From assembly GCA_963752325.1 (NCBI GenBank), contig CAVVXU010000007.1, positions 868,001-932,000 of the forward strand: 64,000 nucleotides of DNA, written 5' to 3'. The translations under genes were made by a program, and so were the position numbers. This document shows, one piece after another, positions 46,632 through 56,565 of this stretch (within the stretch, counting starts at the first letter, position 1; the number at the start of each line of letters is the position of its first letter). The notes under the pieces are model-generated. The model had not been told where the DNA came from. It saw only the letters and a program-made list of their open reading frames with translations, and did no database searches. This DNA comes from CAVTJL01 sp963752325 (GTDB taxonomy: Bacteria > Pseudomonadota > Alphaproteobacteria > Geminicoccales > Geminicoccaceae).

Positions 46632-46925
46632 ATGACCGCCGCCCTCGATATCCTCACCATCGTCGCGGTCGGGGCCGGCGCATTTTTCTTTCTCGCCGGC
46701 ACCATCGGGTTGCTGCGCTTCCCCGACACGCTGTGCCGCCTGCACGCCCTGACGAAAGCCGACAATCTCGGCCTCGGACTCGTGGTCCTGGGCCTGCTGC
46801 CGCAGGTGCCCGGCCCGCTCGTGGGGCTGAAGCTCGTGCTCGTCTGGCTTTTGGTCCTCGTTGCGGGCGCCACGGTGGCCCAGCTGATCGGACAGGTGGC
46901 GCTGGGCGGCGGACGGCGGCCGTGA
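46632..46925 (+). CDS. mnhG: Na+/H+ antiporter subunit G, MnhG/MbhC type
   Basis: 97 residues with three helices. The family motif GTIGLLRFPDTLCRLHALTK, ADNLGLGLVVLGLL identifies MnhG/MrpG. It precedes the DUF4040-MnhB fusion, whose GTG start overlaps the stop by four bases. The gene order E-F-G then D/E/B matches the archaeal Mbh order rather than the A-B-C-D-E-F-G order of standard Mrp operons. Confidence 0.92.
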   Translation: MTAALDILTIVAVGAGAFFFLAGTIGLLRFPDTLCRLHALTKADNLGLGLVVLGLLPQVPGPLVGLKLVLVWLLVLVAGATVAQLIGQVALGGGRRP

Positions 46926-47863
46926 GCGGAGCCCTCGTCCTCGATCTGGGCCTGGCGGTCCTGATCCTCGCCGTCGCGGCCTGGGTCACCCTGACGCGTG
47001 ATGTCTTCGCCGCGGTCGTGGGCTTCATCGCCTATGGCCTCCTTCTCACGCTGGCCTGGGTAAGGCTGGCGGCGGTGGACGTCGCGATGACCGAGGCTGC
47101 GATCGGCGCCGGCGTGACGGGCGTCCTCCTGCTCGGCGCGGCAGCGCGTGTGCGTGGTGCTGGCGCCTTCGCCGAGGCGGCGGGACCAGCCCAGCGCGGC
47201 GCGGCGGCCGTCCTGTCCCTGCTGGTCGCGGCCGGGATCGCCGTCGGCGTGCTGTGGCTGCCGGACAAGGCTCCGACGCTGGCGCCGCTGGCGGCGGCGG
47301 GACTGCCGGCGACCGGCCTCGGCAATCCGGTCACGGCGACCCTGATGGCCTACCGCGCTGTCGATACCTTGCTCGAGAAAGTGGTGCTCGTGCTGGCGCT
47401 CGTGGGCGTGTGGTCGCTGGCGCCGGATCGCCTCTGGGGCGGCAGCCCAGGCCCCCGCTATCGACTCGAGCGGGACGGCGTGCTGGCCTTTCTCGCCCGG
47501 CTGCTGATCCCTGTCGGGATCGTCGTGGGTGTCTATGTGCTCTGGGTCAGCGCCGACGAGCCGGGAGGCGCCTTCCAGGGCGGCACGATCCTGGCCGCCA
47601 TGTGGATCCTCGGGATGATGGCTGGCCTGACCGAGGCGCCGGCGGTCAGCCGGCGTCGGCTTCGCCTCGTCCTCGTTGCGGGTGCCACCGTGTTTCTCGC
47701 CGTGGGCCTCGCGGGCTTTGTCCTGGCCGACGCCTTCCTCGCCTATCCCCCTGCATTCGCGAAGGCATTCATCCTGGCGATCGAGGTGCCGGTCACCCTC
47801 TCTATCGCCGCGACGCTCGGAATGCTGGCTGCCGGCCCGCCGGAGCGGATGCCCCGGCAATGA
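46922..47863 (+). CDS. MbhD-MbhE-MnhB fusion subunit (DUF4040 plus MnhB)
   Basis: 313 residues. The N-terminus is DUF4040/MbhD (RDVFAAVVGFIAYGLLLTLA, VRLAAVDVAMTEAAIGAGVT), the middle is MbhE-like (GNPVTATLMAYRAVDTLLEK, VVLVLALVGVWSLAP), and the C-terminus is MnhB (FLARLLIPVGIVVGVYVLWV, DEPGGAFQGGTILAAMWILG). Standard MrpA has the MbhD and MbhE parts at its C-terminus, so here that segment is detached from the NuoL-like antiporter part and joined to MrpB. About eleven helices are predicted by eye. The stop overlaps mnhC. Confidence 0.88.
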   Translation: MSGALVLDLGLAVLILAVAAWVTLTRDVFAAVVGFIAYGLLLTLAWVRLAAVDVAMTEAAIGAGVTGVLLLGAAARVRGAGAFAEAAGPAQRGAAAVLSLLVAAGIAVGVLWLPDKAPTLAPLAAAGLPATGLGNPVTATLMAYRAVDTLLEKVVLVLALVGVWSLAPDRLWGGSPGPRYRLERDGVLAFLARLLIPVGIVVGVYVLWVSADEPGGAFQGGTILAAMWILGMMAGLTEAPAVSRRRLRLVLVAGATVFLAVGLAGFVLADAFLAYPPAFAKAFILAIEVPVTLSIAATLGMLAAGPPERMPRQ

Positions 47864-48203
47864 GCACGGCTACGCTCTTCGGCCTTCTGGGCGCGGCGCT
47901 CGTCGGCCTCGGCCTCTTCGGGCTGGCGACCGAGGCTACCCGCTCCGCAAGCTTCTGGCCTTCAACCTCATCGGCGGCGGCGCCTTTCTGCTCTTCGGCG
48001 TGGTCGCGCGGCGGGGGGCGGTGGGTGTGCTCGGCGCCGATCCGGTGCCGCACGCGATGGTCATCACCGGTATCGTCGTCGCCTTCGCGGCAACGGCCTT
48101 GGGCGTGGCCCTGATCGTGCGCCTTGGCGACGAGACGAGCGGCACGGGCCGCCCCGCCGACCAGCCGGCCCAGTCCGCTCCCGACAGGGGCGATCCGTGC
48201 TGA
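47860..48203 (+). CDS. mnhC: Na+/H+ antiporter subunit C, MnhC/NuoK type (frameshifted)
   Basis: The first ~25 residues are MSTATLFGLLGAALVGLGLF then GLATE. After that the frame breaks near 47935 by loss of one base. The rest continues as YPLRKLLAFNLIGGGAFLLF, VVARRGAVGVLGADPVPHAM and VITGIVVAFAATALGVALIV, the NuoK/MnhC signature in which DPVPHAMVITGIVV is nearly invariant. Corrected length is 114 residues. The last residues form a polar tail. The GTG of the next gene overlaps the stop. Confidence 0.86.
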
Positions 48204-49729
48204 GCCAGGCTTCCGATCTCGCCGGCTCGGGAGACGCCGGCGGCTTTCTGCTCGTCCTGGCGCTCATGCTCCCCGCTGCCGGCGTCCTGCTGGCCATGGT
48301 GCTGGGCGGACGTCGCGCCGAGCAGATCGCCCTCGTGCTCCTGCCGGTCGGGCTCGCCCTCTCGCTCGCGATCTTCGGCCGCGTCTGGCAATCCAACGCG
48401 GCTCTGACCTACATCCTCGGCGGTTGGCAGCCTCCCCTCGGCATCACGCTCCGCGTCGACGGCCTCTCGGCGGCGATGCTCGTGATGACGGCGGTCGTCA
48501 TCTGCGCCACGGGGCTCTTCGCGCGTGGCGACTACGCGACTCCGCCAGGGGTGTCCGAGGCACGGACGCCCACGGTCTTCTGGATACTTCTGCTCGGCCT
48601 CTGGGGAGCGATGAACGCCGTCTTCCTGGGCGACGATCTCTTCAATCTCTACGTCGCCCTCGAGCTCCTGACCTTCTCCGCGGTACCGCTCGTCTGCCTC
48701 GACGGCCGCGCGGAGACGATTGCCGCAGCGCTTCGCTATCTCCTGGTGGCGCTCGCCGGCTCCATCCTCTACCTCCTGGGCGTAGCGCTGCTCTACGGCG
48801 CCTACGGCACGCTCGACATCGTCCTTCTGTCCGGCCGCGTCCACGCCGATCCGGCCACATGGGCGGCGGCCGTGCTCATCACGGCCGGGCTGATGGCCAA
48901 GTCCGCGCTCTTCCCCCTCCATGTCTGGCTGCCGCCCGCCCATGCGGGCGCTCCGCCGGCGGCGAGCGCCGTGCTTTCGGCCCTGGTGGTCAAGGCATCG
49001 TTCTTCCTGATCGTCCGGCTGTGGTTCAGCGTGATGCCGGGGCTGATGACGCCGACGGCGGGGCAGCTTCTGGCGGCCCTGGGTGCCGGCGCCGTGCTCG
49101 TGGGCGGCGTGGGGGCGCTGCGCCAGGCGCGGCTCAAGCTCCTGGTCGCCTATTCCACGGTGGCACAGATCGGCTATCTGTTCCTGGTCTTCCCCCTTGC
49201 CGGCTATGGGGCGGCGGTGCCCTGGAGCGCCATCGCCTGGACCGGCGGCGTGCTCCAGCTCGTCTCCCACGCCTTCGCCAAGGCAGCCATGTTCATGGCG
49301 GCCGGCATCATCAGCGCGACGCTCGGTCATGACAGGATTGCCGGGCTCGGCGGGATCGGCCGGATACTGCCGATGACGTTGATCGCCTTTGCGCTTGCGG
49401 GACTGTCGTTGATGGGCGTGCCGTGGAGCGGCGGATTCGTGGCGAAGTGGCTTCTGCTCCGGGCATCGATCGAGAGCGGCCAATGGTGGTGGGCACTCGT
49501 CATTCTGGGCGGTGGCCTTCTTGCGGGTGGCTATGTCTTCCGTGTCCTCGCCCCGTCATTGGCCGGCACGGCGGAGCCGGTGGCGCGGCGTGCCACGGTG
49601 CCGCGCCGCAAGGAGCTGGTGGTCCTGGCGCTGGCCCTGCTCTCGGTGCTGCTGGGCCTCGTGCCGCTCGGCAAGCTCGGGGTCCTGCAGATCGGCCGTC
49701 TGCACGTCCTCGAGGCGAGCCTCCATTGA
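48197..49729 (+). CDS. mnhD: Antiporter/complex I NuoN-like subunit, MnhD/MbhH type (copy 1)
   Basis: 510 residues with about 14 helices of the NuoL/M/N proton-conducting family. TM5 carries the conserved glutamate, Glu156 in NLYVALELLTFSAVPLV. TM7 has the conserved lysine in AKSALFPLHVWLPPAHAGAP, TM8 in ALVVKASFFLIVRL, and TM12 in VPWSGGFVAKWLL. These line the charge-relay path. It follows mnhC as MbhH follows MbhG. The GTG start overlaps the previous stop; the frame is intact. A second paralogue lies 35 bases downstream. Confidence 0.92.
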   Translation: MLSQASDLAGSGDAGGFLLVLALMLPAAGVLLAMVLGGRRAEQIALVLLPVGLALSLAIFGRVWQSNAALTYILGGWQPPLGITLRVDGLSAAMLVMTAVVICATGLFARGDYATPPGVSEARTPTVFWILLLGLWGAMNAVFLGDDLFNLYVALELLTFSAVPLVCLDGRAETIAAALRYLLVALAGSILYLLGVALLYGAYGTLDIVLLSGRVHADPATWAAAVLITAGLMAKSALFPLHVWLPPAHAGAPPAASAVLSALVVKASFFLIVRLWFSVMPGLMTPTAGQLLAALGAGAVLVGGVGALRQARLKLLVAYSTVAQIGYLFLVFPLAGYGAAVPWSAIAWTGGVLQLVSHAFAKAAMFMAAGIISATLGHDRIAGLGGIGRILPMTLIAFALAGLSLMGVPWSGGFVAKWLLLRASIESGQWWWALVILGGGLLAGGYVFRVLAPSLAGTAEPVARRATVPRRKELVVLALALLSVLLGLVPLGKLGVLQIGRLHVLEASLH

Positions 49730-49763
49730 GCTCGCGCGCCAGACCCCATTGGCATGGTGGCCC

Positions 49764-51395
49764 ATGACGTTTTCCGCCGCGCTGCTCGTGCTTACCCTCG
49801 TCCTCCCCCTGGTGATGCTCGTGGCCTGCATCGGGCGATGGCCTCGCGAGCACATGCTTTCATGGCTGTGGCTGGCGCCCGTTCCGGGGCTCGCCGCGGC
49901 ATTCTTCTCGGCCGGCGCGCCGTCGCTGGTGCTGGAGCTGCCGGTTCTGAAGGTGGTGCTGGCGCTCGACCTGCCGGGCGCGATCCTGCTGGGCGCGGCC
50001 GCGCTGCTCTGGATCTGCGCCGGCGCCTATGCCGCCACCTATCTCCGCGGCAAGCCGCACGGCGGGCGCTTCGCCGAGTTCTGGCTGATGACGCTCACCG
50101 GCAGCCTCGGCGTCTTCATGGCTGCCGACCTTGCGAGCTTCTTTCTTCTCTTCACGATCGCAAGCCTCGCCGCATATGGGCTCGTGCTGCACGACGGCAC
50201 GCCTCGGGCGCTGCGTGCCAGCACCATCTATCTCGAGCTCGCGATCGCGGGCGAGGTGTTCCTGCTGATGGGCTTCGTCCTCCTGGCGACGGCAGCGCCG
50301 GGAGGCGATCTGCTGATCAGCCACGTGCTGGCAGCGCTGCCCACCTCGCCCTGGCGCACGGCCACCCTTTTGTTCCTCCTCGCCGGCTTCGGCCTCAAGG
50401 CCGGGCTCGTGCCGCTTCACGTCTGGCTGCCAATCGCCCACCCTGCGGCACCCATGCCCGCCTCGGCGGTCCTCAGCGGCGCCATCATCAAGGCCGGTAT
50501 CATCGGGCTGATCCGCTTCATGCCCCTGGGTGCCGTGCCCTCCGGCTGGGGCATGGTCCTCGTGACGGTGGGCCTCGTCACCACCTTCTATGCCGTCGCC
50601 ATCGGGATCACCCAGGTCAATCCCAAGACGGTGCTGGCCTATTCCAGCGTCAGCCAGATGGGGCTGGTCACGACCGTGCTGGGCATGGGCCTGATTGCCG
50701 GCAGCGCGCGGCTGGACCTCGACGCCGCCTATCTCGCGGCACACCACGTGCTGGCCAAGGGCGCTCTCTTCCTGGCCGTGGGCGTCGCCGCCGCGACCCA
50801 CCGGCGTCTCTGGCCCGTTCTCGTGCCGGCGGCGGTGCTGGCGCTCGGCATGGGCGGCCTGCCGCTCACGGGCGGCGCTCTGGCGAAGCTGGCAGCGAAG
50901 GCGCAGCTCGGCTACGGCCTCGTCGGCACGCTGGGCTATCTGTCGGCGGCAGGCACGACGCTGCTCATGTTGCGCTTCCTGGAGCGTCTCGTCGCCACGA
51001 GGCCCGACGAGGAGGACGCCGTGGCTCCGGCCGGCCTCACCCTGCCGTGGCTGGCTATGGCGCTTGCCGCCGTCGTGGTGCCCTGGGCCCTTTATCCGCT
51101 GGCGACAGGCGGCAGCCTCGCCGACCCGCTGAAGCCGGCAGCGCTCTGGGGAGCGCTCTGGCCGGTCCTGCTGGGCGCAGCGCTCTTTGCCGCGCTGCGG
51201 CGCTGGGGCCGCCATCTCCCGCAGGTGCCGGAAGGCGACATCGTCGTGATCGGCGAGAGCGCCTCGCGCGTGGCGGTCAGCTGTGCCGACGTCGTCGAGC
51301 GGGCGGACCGGGCGCTGCGCTCCTGGCCCAGCATGGGCCTGTCGCTCATCGCGATCACGGTCGCCCTGGGCGCTGCGCTTCTCATCGGCCGCTGA
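49764..51395 (+). CDS. Antiporter/complex I NuoL/N-like subunit (copy 2, lacks TM5 glutamate)
   Basis: 543 residues of the same proton-conducting family. TM7, TM8 and TM12 lysines are kept (AGFGLKAGLVPLHVWLPIAH, GAIIKAGIIGLIRF, GGLPLTGGALAKLAAKAQL). In TM5 the glutamate of NuoL/M/N is replaced by Thr131 (LASFFLLFTIASLAAYG), so the charge-relay entry of this subunit is altered. The C-terminal ~100 residues add two helices and an amphipathic segment (ESASRVAVSCADVVERADRA). The ATG at 49764 is chosen; a TTG at 49750 is possible. It is the last gene of the antiporter operon. Confidence 0.88.
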   Translation: MTFSAALLVLTLVLPLVMLVACIGRWPREHMLSWLWLAPVPGLAAAFFSAGAPSLVLELPVLKVVLALDLPGAILLGAAALLWICAGAYAATYLRGKPHGGRFAEFWLMTLTGSLGVFMAADLASFFLLFTIASLAAYGLVLHDGTPRALRASTIYLELAIAGEVFLLMGFVLLATAAPGGDLLISHVLAALPTSPWRTATLLFLLAGFGLKAGLVPLHVWLPIAHPAAPMPASAVLSGAIIKAGIIGLIRFMPLGAVPSGWGMVLVTVGLVTTFYAVAIGITQVNPKTVLAYSSVSQMGLVTTVLGMGLIAGSARLDLDAAYLAAHHVLAKGALFLAVGVAAATHRRLWPVLVPAAVLALGMGGLPLTGGALAKLAAKAQLGYGLVGTLGYLSAAGTTLLMLRFLERLVATRPDEEDAVAPAGLTLPWLAMALAAVVVPWALYPLATGGSLADPLKPAALWGALWPVLLGAALFAALRRWGRHLPQVPEGDIVVIGESASRVAVSCADVVERADRALRSWPSMGLSLIAITVALGAALLIGR

Positions 51396-51538
51396 TCACG
51401 CTCGCTAGAACCTCCCGGTCGATCCCGACGGGCAAATCCGCAAAGCGGGCTCACCCGTTGACCGGGGCTTCTTGTATGGGCAAGTGTTCGGCGCGGGCCC
51501 GGGGCCCGACTGAAGCAGCCTGAATGAAGGAAAACTCT

Positions 51539-52102
51539 ATGGTGATGTCGCGCCGTGCCCTGGGTCGCGGGCTGGTCGGTTTCGGAGCGACCGCGCTCGG
51601 CGCGGCCTGCAGCACGACCGAGGAGTCGCGTGCAAATCTCGATGCCCGCGCACAGGCCGCCCTGGCCGGACTAGAGGCTCAGGTGCCGGCAGCTCGGAGC
51701 GTCGCCGAGAGCTCACGCGCCTACCTCATCTTTCCTGGCGTGACCCAGGGCAGCTTCATGTTCGGCGGGCAGTTCGGCCAGGGCGTGCTCTACCAGGGCG
51801 GCAAGCCCACTGGCTTCTACAGCCTCACCGGCGGCTCGTTCGGCCTCCAGATCGGTGCCCAGACCTTCTCCCAGGGCTACTTCTTCACCACCGACCAGGC
51901 GTTGAACACGTTCCAGACCATGAACGGCTTCCAGGTCGGCGTCGGCGTCGACTTCGCCGTGGCCACGGTTGGGGCGCGCGGCGAGATCAGCAACACGACG
52001 CTGCAGAAGCCGATCATCGTCTTCGTCTGGGGCCAGTCGGGGCTGGTCGCCGGCGTCAACGTCGCCGGCCAGACGATCACCCGATTGGCGAAGAGGAGCT
52101 GA
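51539..52102 (+). CDS. SYLF-domain (YSC84-related) lipid-binding lipoprotein
   Basis: 187 residues. A Tat-like twin-arginine signal (SRRALGRGLVGFGA) leads to the lipobox LGAAC, with lipidated Cys24. The SYLF domain follows: AYLIFPGVTQGSFMFGGQFG, QGVLYQGGKPTGFYSLTGGS, FGLQIGAQTFSQGYFFTTDQ and VGVDFAVATVGARGEI. SYLF proteins bind phosphoinositides in eukaryotes; the bacterial role is unknown. The ATG at 51539 has GAAGGA ~8 bases upstream, preferred over an ATG at 51524. The ~140 bases before it, after the antiporter, contain a GGGCCC-GGGGCCC palindrome. Confidence 0.88.
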   Translation: MVMSRRALGRGLVGFGATALGAACSTTEESRANLDARAQAALAGLEAQVPAARSVAESSRAYLIFPGVTQGSFMFGGQFGQGVLYQGGKPTGFYSLTGGSFGLQIGAQTFSQGYFFTTDQALNTFQTMNGFQVGVGVDFAVATVGARGEISNTTLQKPIIVFVWGQSGLVAGVNVAGQTITRLAKRS

Positions 52103-52154
52103 GCCCTGGCGCCTCTCGGGTGACCGGCTGGACGCGGCGACGGGATCCCGGAGG

Positions 52155-53410
52155 CTAGGCCGGGTCGCGGATCAGCGGGCAGGTCATGCAGTGCCCGCCG
52201 CCGCGGCCGCGGCCGAGCTCGGCGCCGACGATCTCGATGACCTCGACGCCTTCCTTGCGCAGCGCGGTGTTGACCTCGACGTTGCGGTCATAGGCGAAGA
52301 CCACGCCCGGCGAGACGGCGACGAGGTTGTTGCCGCTGTCCCACTGCTGCCGCTCGCCGGCATAGGGGTCGCCGCCGGTCGCCACGATGCGCAGCTTCTT
52401 GAGGCCCATCGCCTCTGCGACCACGTCCGTGAACGGCTTTTTCTCGAGCGTGATCTCGATGCCGGTCGGGCCGCTGCCCGGGCGCAGGGAGATCGGGTGG
52501 ATGCGGTCGACGATGTCGCGGAACACCGTCACCACGTCGCGGTCGGCAAAAGTAAAGACGGTGTCGAGATGCATGGCGGCCCGAAGCTTGGGCATAGCAG
52601 CGGCGATGACCCGCGTGGCGGCGCCCTTGGCGAACAGCTCCTTCGCGACCTGGGTGATCGCCTGGCGCGAGGTCCGCTCGCTCATGCCGATCAGGACGAT
52701 GCCGTTGCCGGCGATGAGCACGTCGCCGCCCTCGAGGGTCGCAGACCCGTGGTTGACGTCGGGGTCGCCCCACCAGACCTGGATGTTGGCGTCCTTGAAG
52801 CTCGGATGGAACTTGTAGATCGCCGTGGTGAGCAGCGTCTCCTCGTGCCGTGCCGGCCAGTAGAGCGGGTTCAGCGGTCACGCCACCATAGATCCAGCAG
52901 GTCGTGTCGCGCGTGTAGAGCGTGTTCGGGAGCGGCGGCAGCAGGTATTCGGCGGCGCCGGTCGCCTCGCGGACCATGGTGAGGTACTCGGACTGGTACT
53001 TGTCCGGCAGCTCGAGCGCCGAGAGACCGCCGATCATCACCTCGGCCAACTTCCGCGAATCGAGGCTGTCAAGGAAGCCCCGGGTCTCGGCGACGAGGCC
53101 CAGGCCCACCTCGTTGACCGTGATCTGCCGGTCCAGCAGCCACTTTTTCGCTTCCGGGTTGTCGAGCGTCTCGGCCAGCGCGTTGTGCATCTCGACGACG
53201 TCGACGCCGCGCTCGCGCATCTTGGTCATGAAGTCGAAATGGTCGCGCTTGGCGTTCTGCACCCACAGCACGTCGTCGAACAGCAGCGAGTCGCAATTGG
53301 AGGGCGTCAGGCGCGTGTGCGCCAGCCCCGGCGCGCAGACCAGCACCTTGTGGAGCTGGCCCGACCTCGGAATGCACGCCGTATTTGGGCTGCGTGCCAG
53401 CTTGAGCCAT
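52155..53410 (-). CDS. arcA: Arginine deiminase ArcA (two frameshifts)
   Basis: Arginine deiminase hydrolyses arginine to citrulline and ammonia. The start MAQAGTQPKYGVHSEVG is followed by an extra base near 53366; the frame resumes as QLHKVLVCAPGLAHTRLTPS, NCDSLLFDDVLWVQNAKRDH and EYLLPPLPNTLYTRDTTCWI. A second extra base near 52877 precedes LNPLYWPARHEETLL and LEGGDVLIAGNGIVLIGMSE. The catalytic loop GRGGGHCMTCPLIRDPA with the nucleophilic cysteine is intact. Corrected length is 417 residues, normal. GGAGG lies seven bases before the ATG. arcB and arcC are not in the window. Confidence 0.93.
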
Positions 53411-53428
53411 CGTTGAGCCTCCCTAGGA

Positions 53429-54858
53429 TCAGATCGTGATCGTTCCGGTCGCCAGGCCGTACACGCCGACGAGGGCGGCGGCGACGACGGCCATGAAGAT
53501 GATCCACTCGGTAGACGTGAACAGGGGCTGGCCCTGCTCGCGGCGTGCGATGATGAACAGGATCGATCCCGGCGCGAACAGGATGCAGGCCAGGAGCACG
53601 TATTTGAGGCCCCCGGCATAGAGCATGAACAAGGTGTAGATGGTCGCCAGCGCGCCGACGATCAGGCCCTTGCGCCGCTCCCGGGGCGAGCCCTCGTAGG
53701 TCTCGCCCTTCCAGGCCAGCTTCAGGGCGAACGCTGCTACCAGCACATAGGGGATCAGGGTCTTGGCGCTGGTCAGCGAGAGGGCGAGGTCGAAGGCCTC
53801 GCGCGCGAACAGGGTCAGGATCAGGAAGAGCTGCACGAGGCCGTTGGTGAGCCACAACGCCACGGACGGCACCTTGTTCTGGTTCTCTCCGGCCAGCCCT
53901 CTGGGGACGAGCCCGTCCTTCGCGGCCATGAAGAGAACCTCGGCGGCGAGCAGCGACCAGGCGAGGTAGGCGCCCAGCACCGAGACGAGGAGCCCGACGC
54001 TGATGAACACGCCGCCCCACGGCCCGACGCGCCGCCTCGAGCACGCCGGCCATCGAGGGCTGCCGCATGTCGGCGAGCTGGCTGCGGTCGAGCATGCCGA
54101 AGGGCAGCAGCGTCACCAGAACCAGCAGGCAGAGCACGCCCACGAAGCCGAAGATGGTGGCGAGGCCGACATCCTCGCGGCGCCGGGCATAGCGGGAATA
54201 GACGCTGGCGCCCTCGATACCGATGAACACGAAGACCGTGACGAGCATGGTGCTGCGCACCTGGGTGAACACCTCGCCCAAGCTGTAGGTGCCGCCGCCC
54301 CAGAAATTGCCGGTGAACTTGTCCGCCTTGAAGAAGACGAACATGACAATGATGAAAATGCCGATCGGCACGATCTTGGCGATCGTCACGATCTTGTTGA
54401 TAGCGGCCGCTTCCTTGATGCCGCGCAGGACCATGAAATGGACGGCCCACAGGACGATCGAGGAAAGGATCACGGCGATCACGGTGTTGCCGTCGCCGAA
54501 GACCGGGAATGAATCGGCCGAGCGTCGAGTTGATCAGGATGAAATAGGTGGTGTTGCCGAGGCAGGTGCCGGCCCAGAAGCCGAAGGCGGCGGCGAAACC
54601 CAGATAGTTGCCGAAGCCAGCCTTCGCGTAGGCGAAGATGCCGGCGTCGAGGTCCGGCTTGCGCTGGGCCAGGGTCTGGAAGACGAACGCCAGCATGAGC
54701 ATGCCAACGCCGGCGATGGTCCAGGCGATGAGCGCCCCGAATGGCCCCGTCGCCTGACCGAAGGAGCGCGGCAGCGAGAAGATTCCCGCTCCGACCATCG
54801 ATCCGACGACCATGGCCGTCAGGGTCGGAAGCGTGAACTTCGCCGTCGACTCTGCCAT
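53429..54858 (-). CDS. arcD: Arginine/ornithine antiporter ArcD (two frameshifts)
   Basis: An APC-superfamily inner-membrane exchanger for arginine and ornithine with about 12 helices. The start MAESTAKFTLPTLTAMVVGS, MVGAGIFSLPRSFGQATGP is typical of the basic amino acid/ArcD group. An extra base near 54506 is followed by VFGDGNTVIAVILSSIVLWA, and another near 54030 by VGPWGGVFISVGLLVSVLGA. Corrected length is 475 residues. AGGGGG precedes the ATG. The 240-base upstream gap is relatively AT-rich and probably holds the arc promoter, with TTGCCA and CTAAGA 17 bases apart as weak candidates. arcA follows after 18 bases. Confidence 0.91.
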
Positions 54859-55097
54859 TTTCAGCCCCCTGTCAGCCGATACGGCTATCGGTCGTTCTTT
54901 GCCACAATACGAGGGGAGTCTTAGCGGAATAACACAGAGGCTGGCAAGTTACATCGCGAGCGCCGTTACTTGCTGCATCGCAGTATTGTATTCACAGGAT
55001 TGCTCTTGTTGCAGTTGACCCTAGCCTCGTGGCCGTCGAGCCTCCGCGTTTATGGCAGACGATGTATGGCCCCGTGACAGGAAGCCGGCTCTGCCCT

Positions 55098-56565
55098 TCA
55101 TTCTCCAGCGGTGCTGGCGGCGCTAGCGGCCGGGGCCGCCTTCCGGCCGATCAGGACCGCGACCACGATCGCAATGACGGGGCTGAAGAGGTTGTAGAAG
55201 CAGAAGGGCAGCATGTGGAGCGTGGTGACGCCGAGCGTTGCGGCCATGAAGGCGCCGCAGCTGTTCCACGGCACCAGCGGCGCCGTCACGATGCCGCCGT
55301 CGCCGAGCGACCGCGACAGGACGTGCAGCGGGAGGCCGCGGCGGACGAACTCCTCCTTGAAGGTGCGGCCGGGCAGGACGACCGCGAGATACTGGTCGGC
55401 GGCAACGATGTTGATGCCGATCGCCGCTACCAGGACCGCGGTGACGAGGCTCACGGTGGAGCGGGCCAGACGCGCGACGGGTGCCACCACGCGGTCGAGC
55501 AGGCCGGCATGGTGCATCACCGAGCCGAACGCCAACGCCGCCATGATCAGCCAGACCGTGTTCAGCATGCTGTCCATGCCGCCGCGGGACAGCAGCACGT
55601 CGAGGTCCGCGTTGCCGCTCCGATAGACGAAGCCCGTGGCGAGCGCCTGCCACACGCCCTTGATGAAGTCCGAGCCAAACCGGCAGGTCGGGCCGGGCGG
55701 CATGCTGCAGCACGAGGCCCGGCACCAGGATCACCGCCATCACGCCACCCGCCAGGGCACCGCTCAGGATGGCGAGGAACGGCGGCACGCGCGCAACCGA
55801 TGCCACGATCACGACGGCCACAGGGATGAACGCCCAGGCCGTCACCGCGAAGCGGCTGGAGATGGCGGCCTGGGTGGCCGAGGCATCGAAGTCGCCGGGG
55901 CTTCCGAGCAGCCCGAAAATCGCGAGGGAGAGGAGGAGGGCGGGCACGCCGGTGACAAGGCTGGCCCGGATGTGCTCGAGCAGCGGGACCCCGGTCGCTG
56001 CCGAGGCCAAGTTCGCCGTGTCCGAGAGCGGCGACGAGCGATCGCCGAAATAGGCGCCGGAGATCACGGCGCCGGCCGTCACATAGGGCGAGAGGTCCAT
56101 CTGCTGGGCCACGCCCATCATGCCGACGCCGATCGTGGCGACCGTCGTCCAGGAGCTGCCGATGCTCGCGGAGATCAGCCCGCAGATGACGCAAGCGGAA
56201 AGGTAGAAAAAGTTCGGGCTGAGCACCCCCAGCGCATAGTAGACCATCGCCACGAGCGTGCCGCTCATGGCCCAGGTGCCGATCAGCGCTCCGACCGCGA
56301 ACAGGATGAAGATCGCCGGCAGGGCCGAGGCGATGCCATCGACCACCGCCTGACGGATGTCGTTCCAGGCGTGCCCATTCTTCCAGGCGATGCCCGCGGC
56401 TGCCGTCGCGGCCAGGGTGAGCGCTATCTGCGTCGGTCCGAACGCGGCGTTGTCGCCGAACAGCACGAAGCTCGCCACGACGAGGACAACGAGGAAAAGC
56501 ACTGCAACGAATGCATCCGCCGAGGACGACGGTCTCGGCTCCCGGCTCGACTGGGCCGCGCTCAT
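55098..56565 (-). CDS. nhaC: Na+/H+ antiporter NhaC family (frameshifted)
   Basis: A polytopic antiporter of the NhaC family. Conserved motifs are VCGLISASIGSSWTTVATIG split as ISASIGSSWTTVATIGVG, AGAVISGAYFGDRSSPLSDT, ANLASAATGVPLLEHI and VAADQYLAVVLPGRTFKEEF, with LVPWNSCGAFMAATLGV near the end. One extra base at about 55680-55700 breaks the frame before FGSDFIKGVWQALATGF. Corrected length is 488 residues. The ATG at 56565 (MSAAQSSREP) is chosen over an upstream reading. It lies upstream of arcD on the same strand, 239 bases away; NhaC could balance pH during ammonia-producing arginine breakdown. Confidence 0.9.

Noticed and set aside
45839..51395. A membrane-bound [NiFe] hydrogenase operon
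   Set aside because: Only membrane-arm subunits are present; no large or small hydrogenase subunit or ferredoxin-like subunit with the diagnostic cysteines is found.
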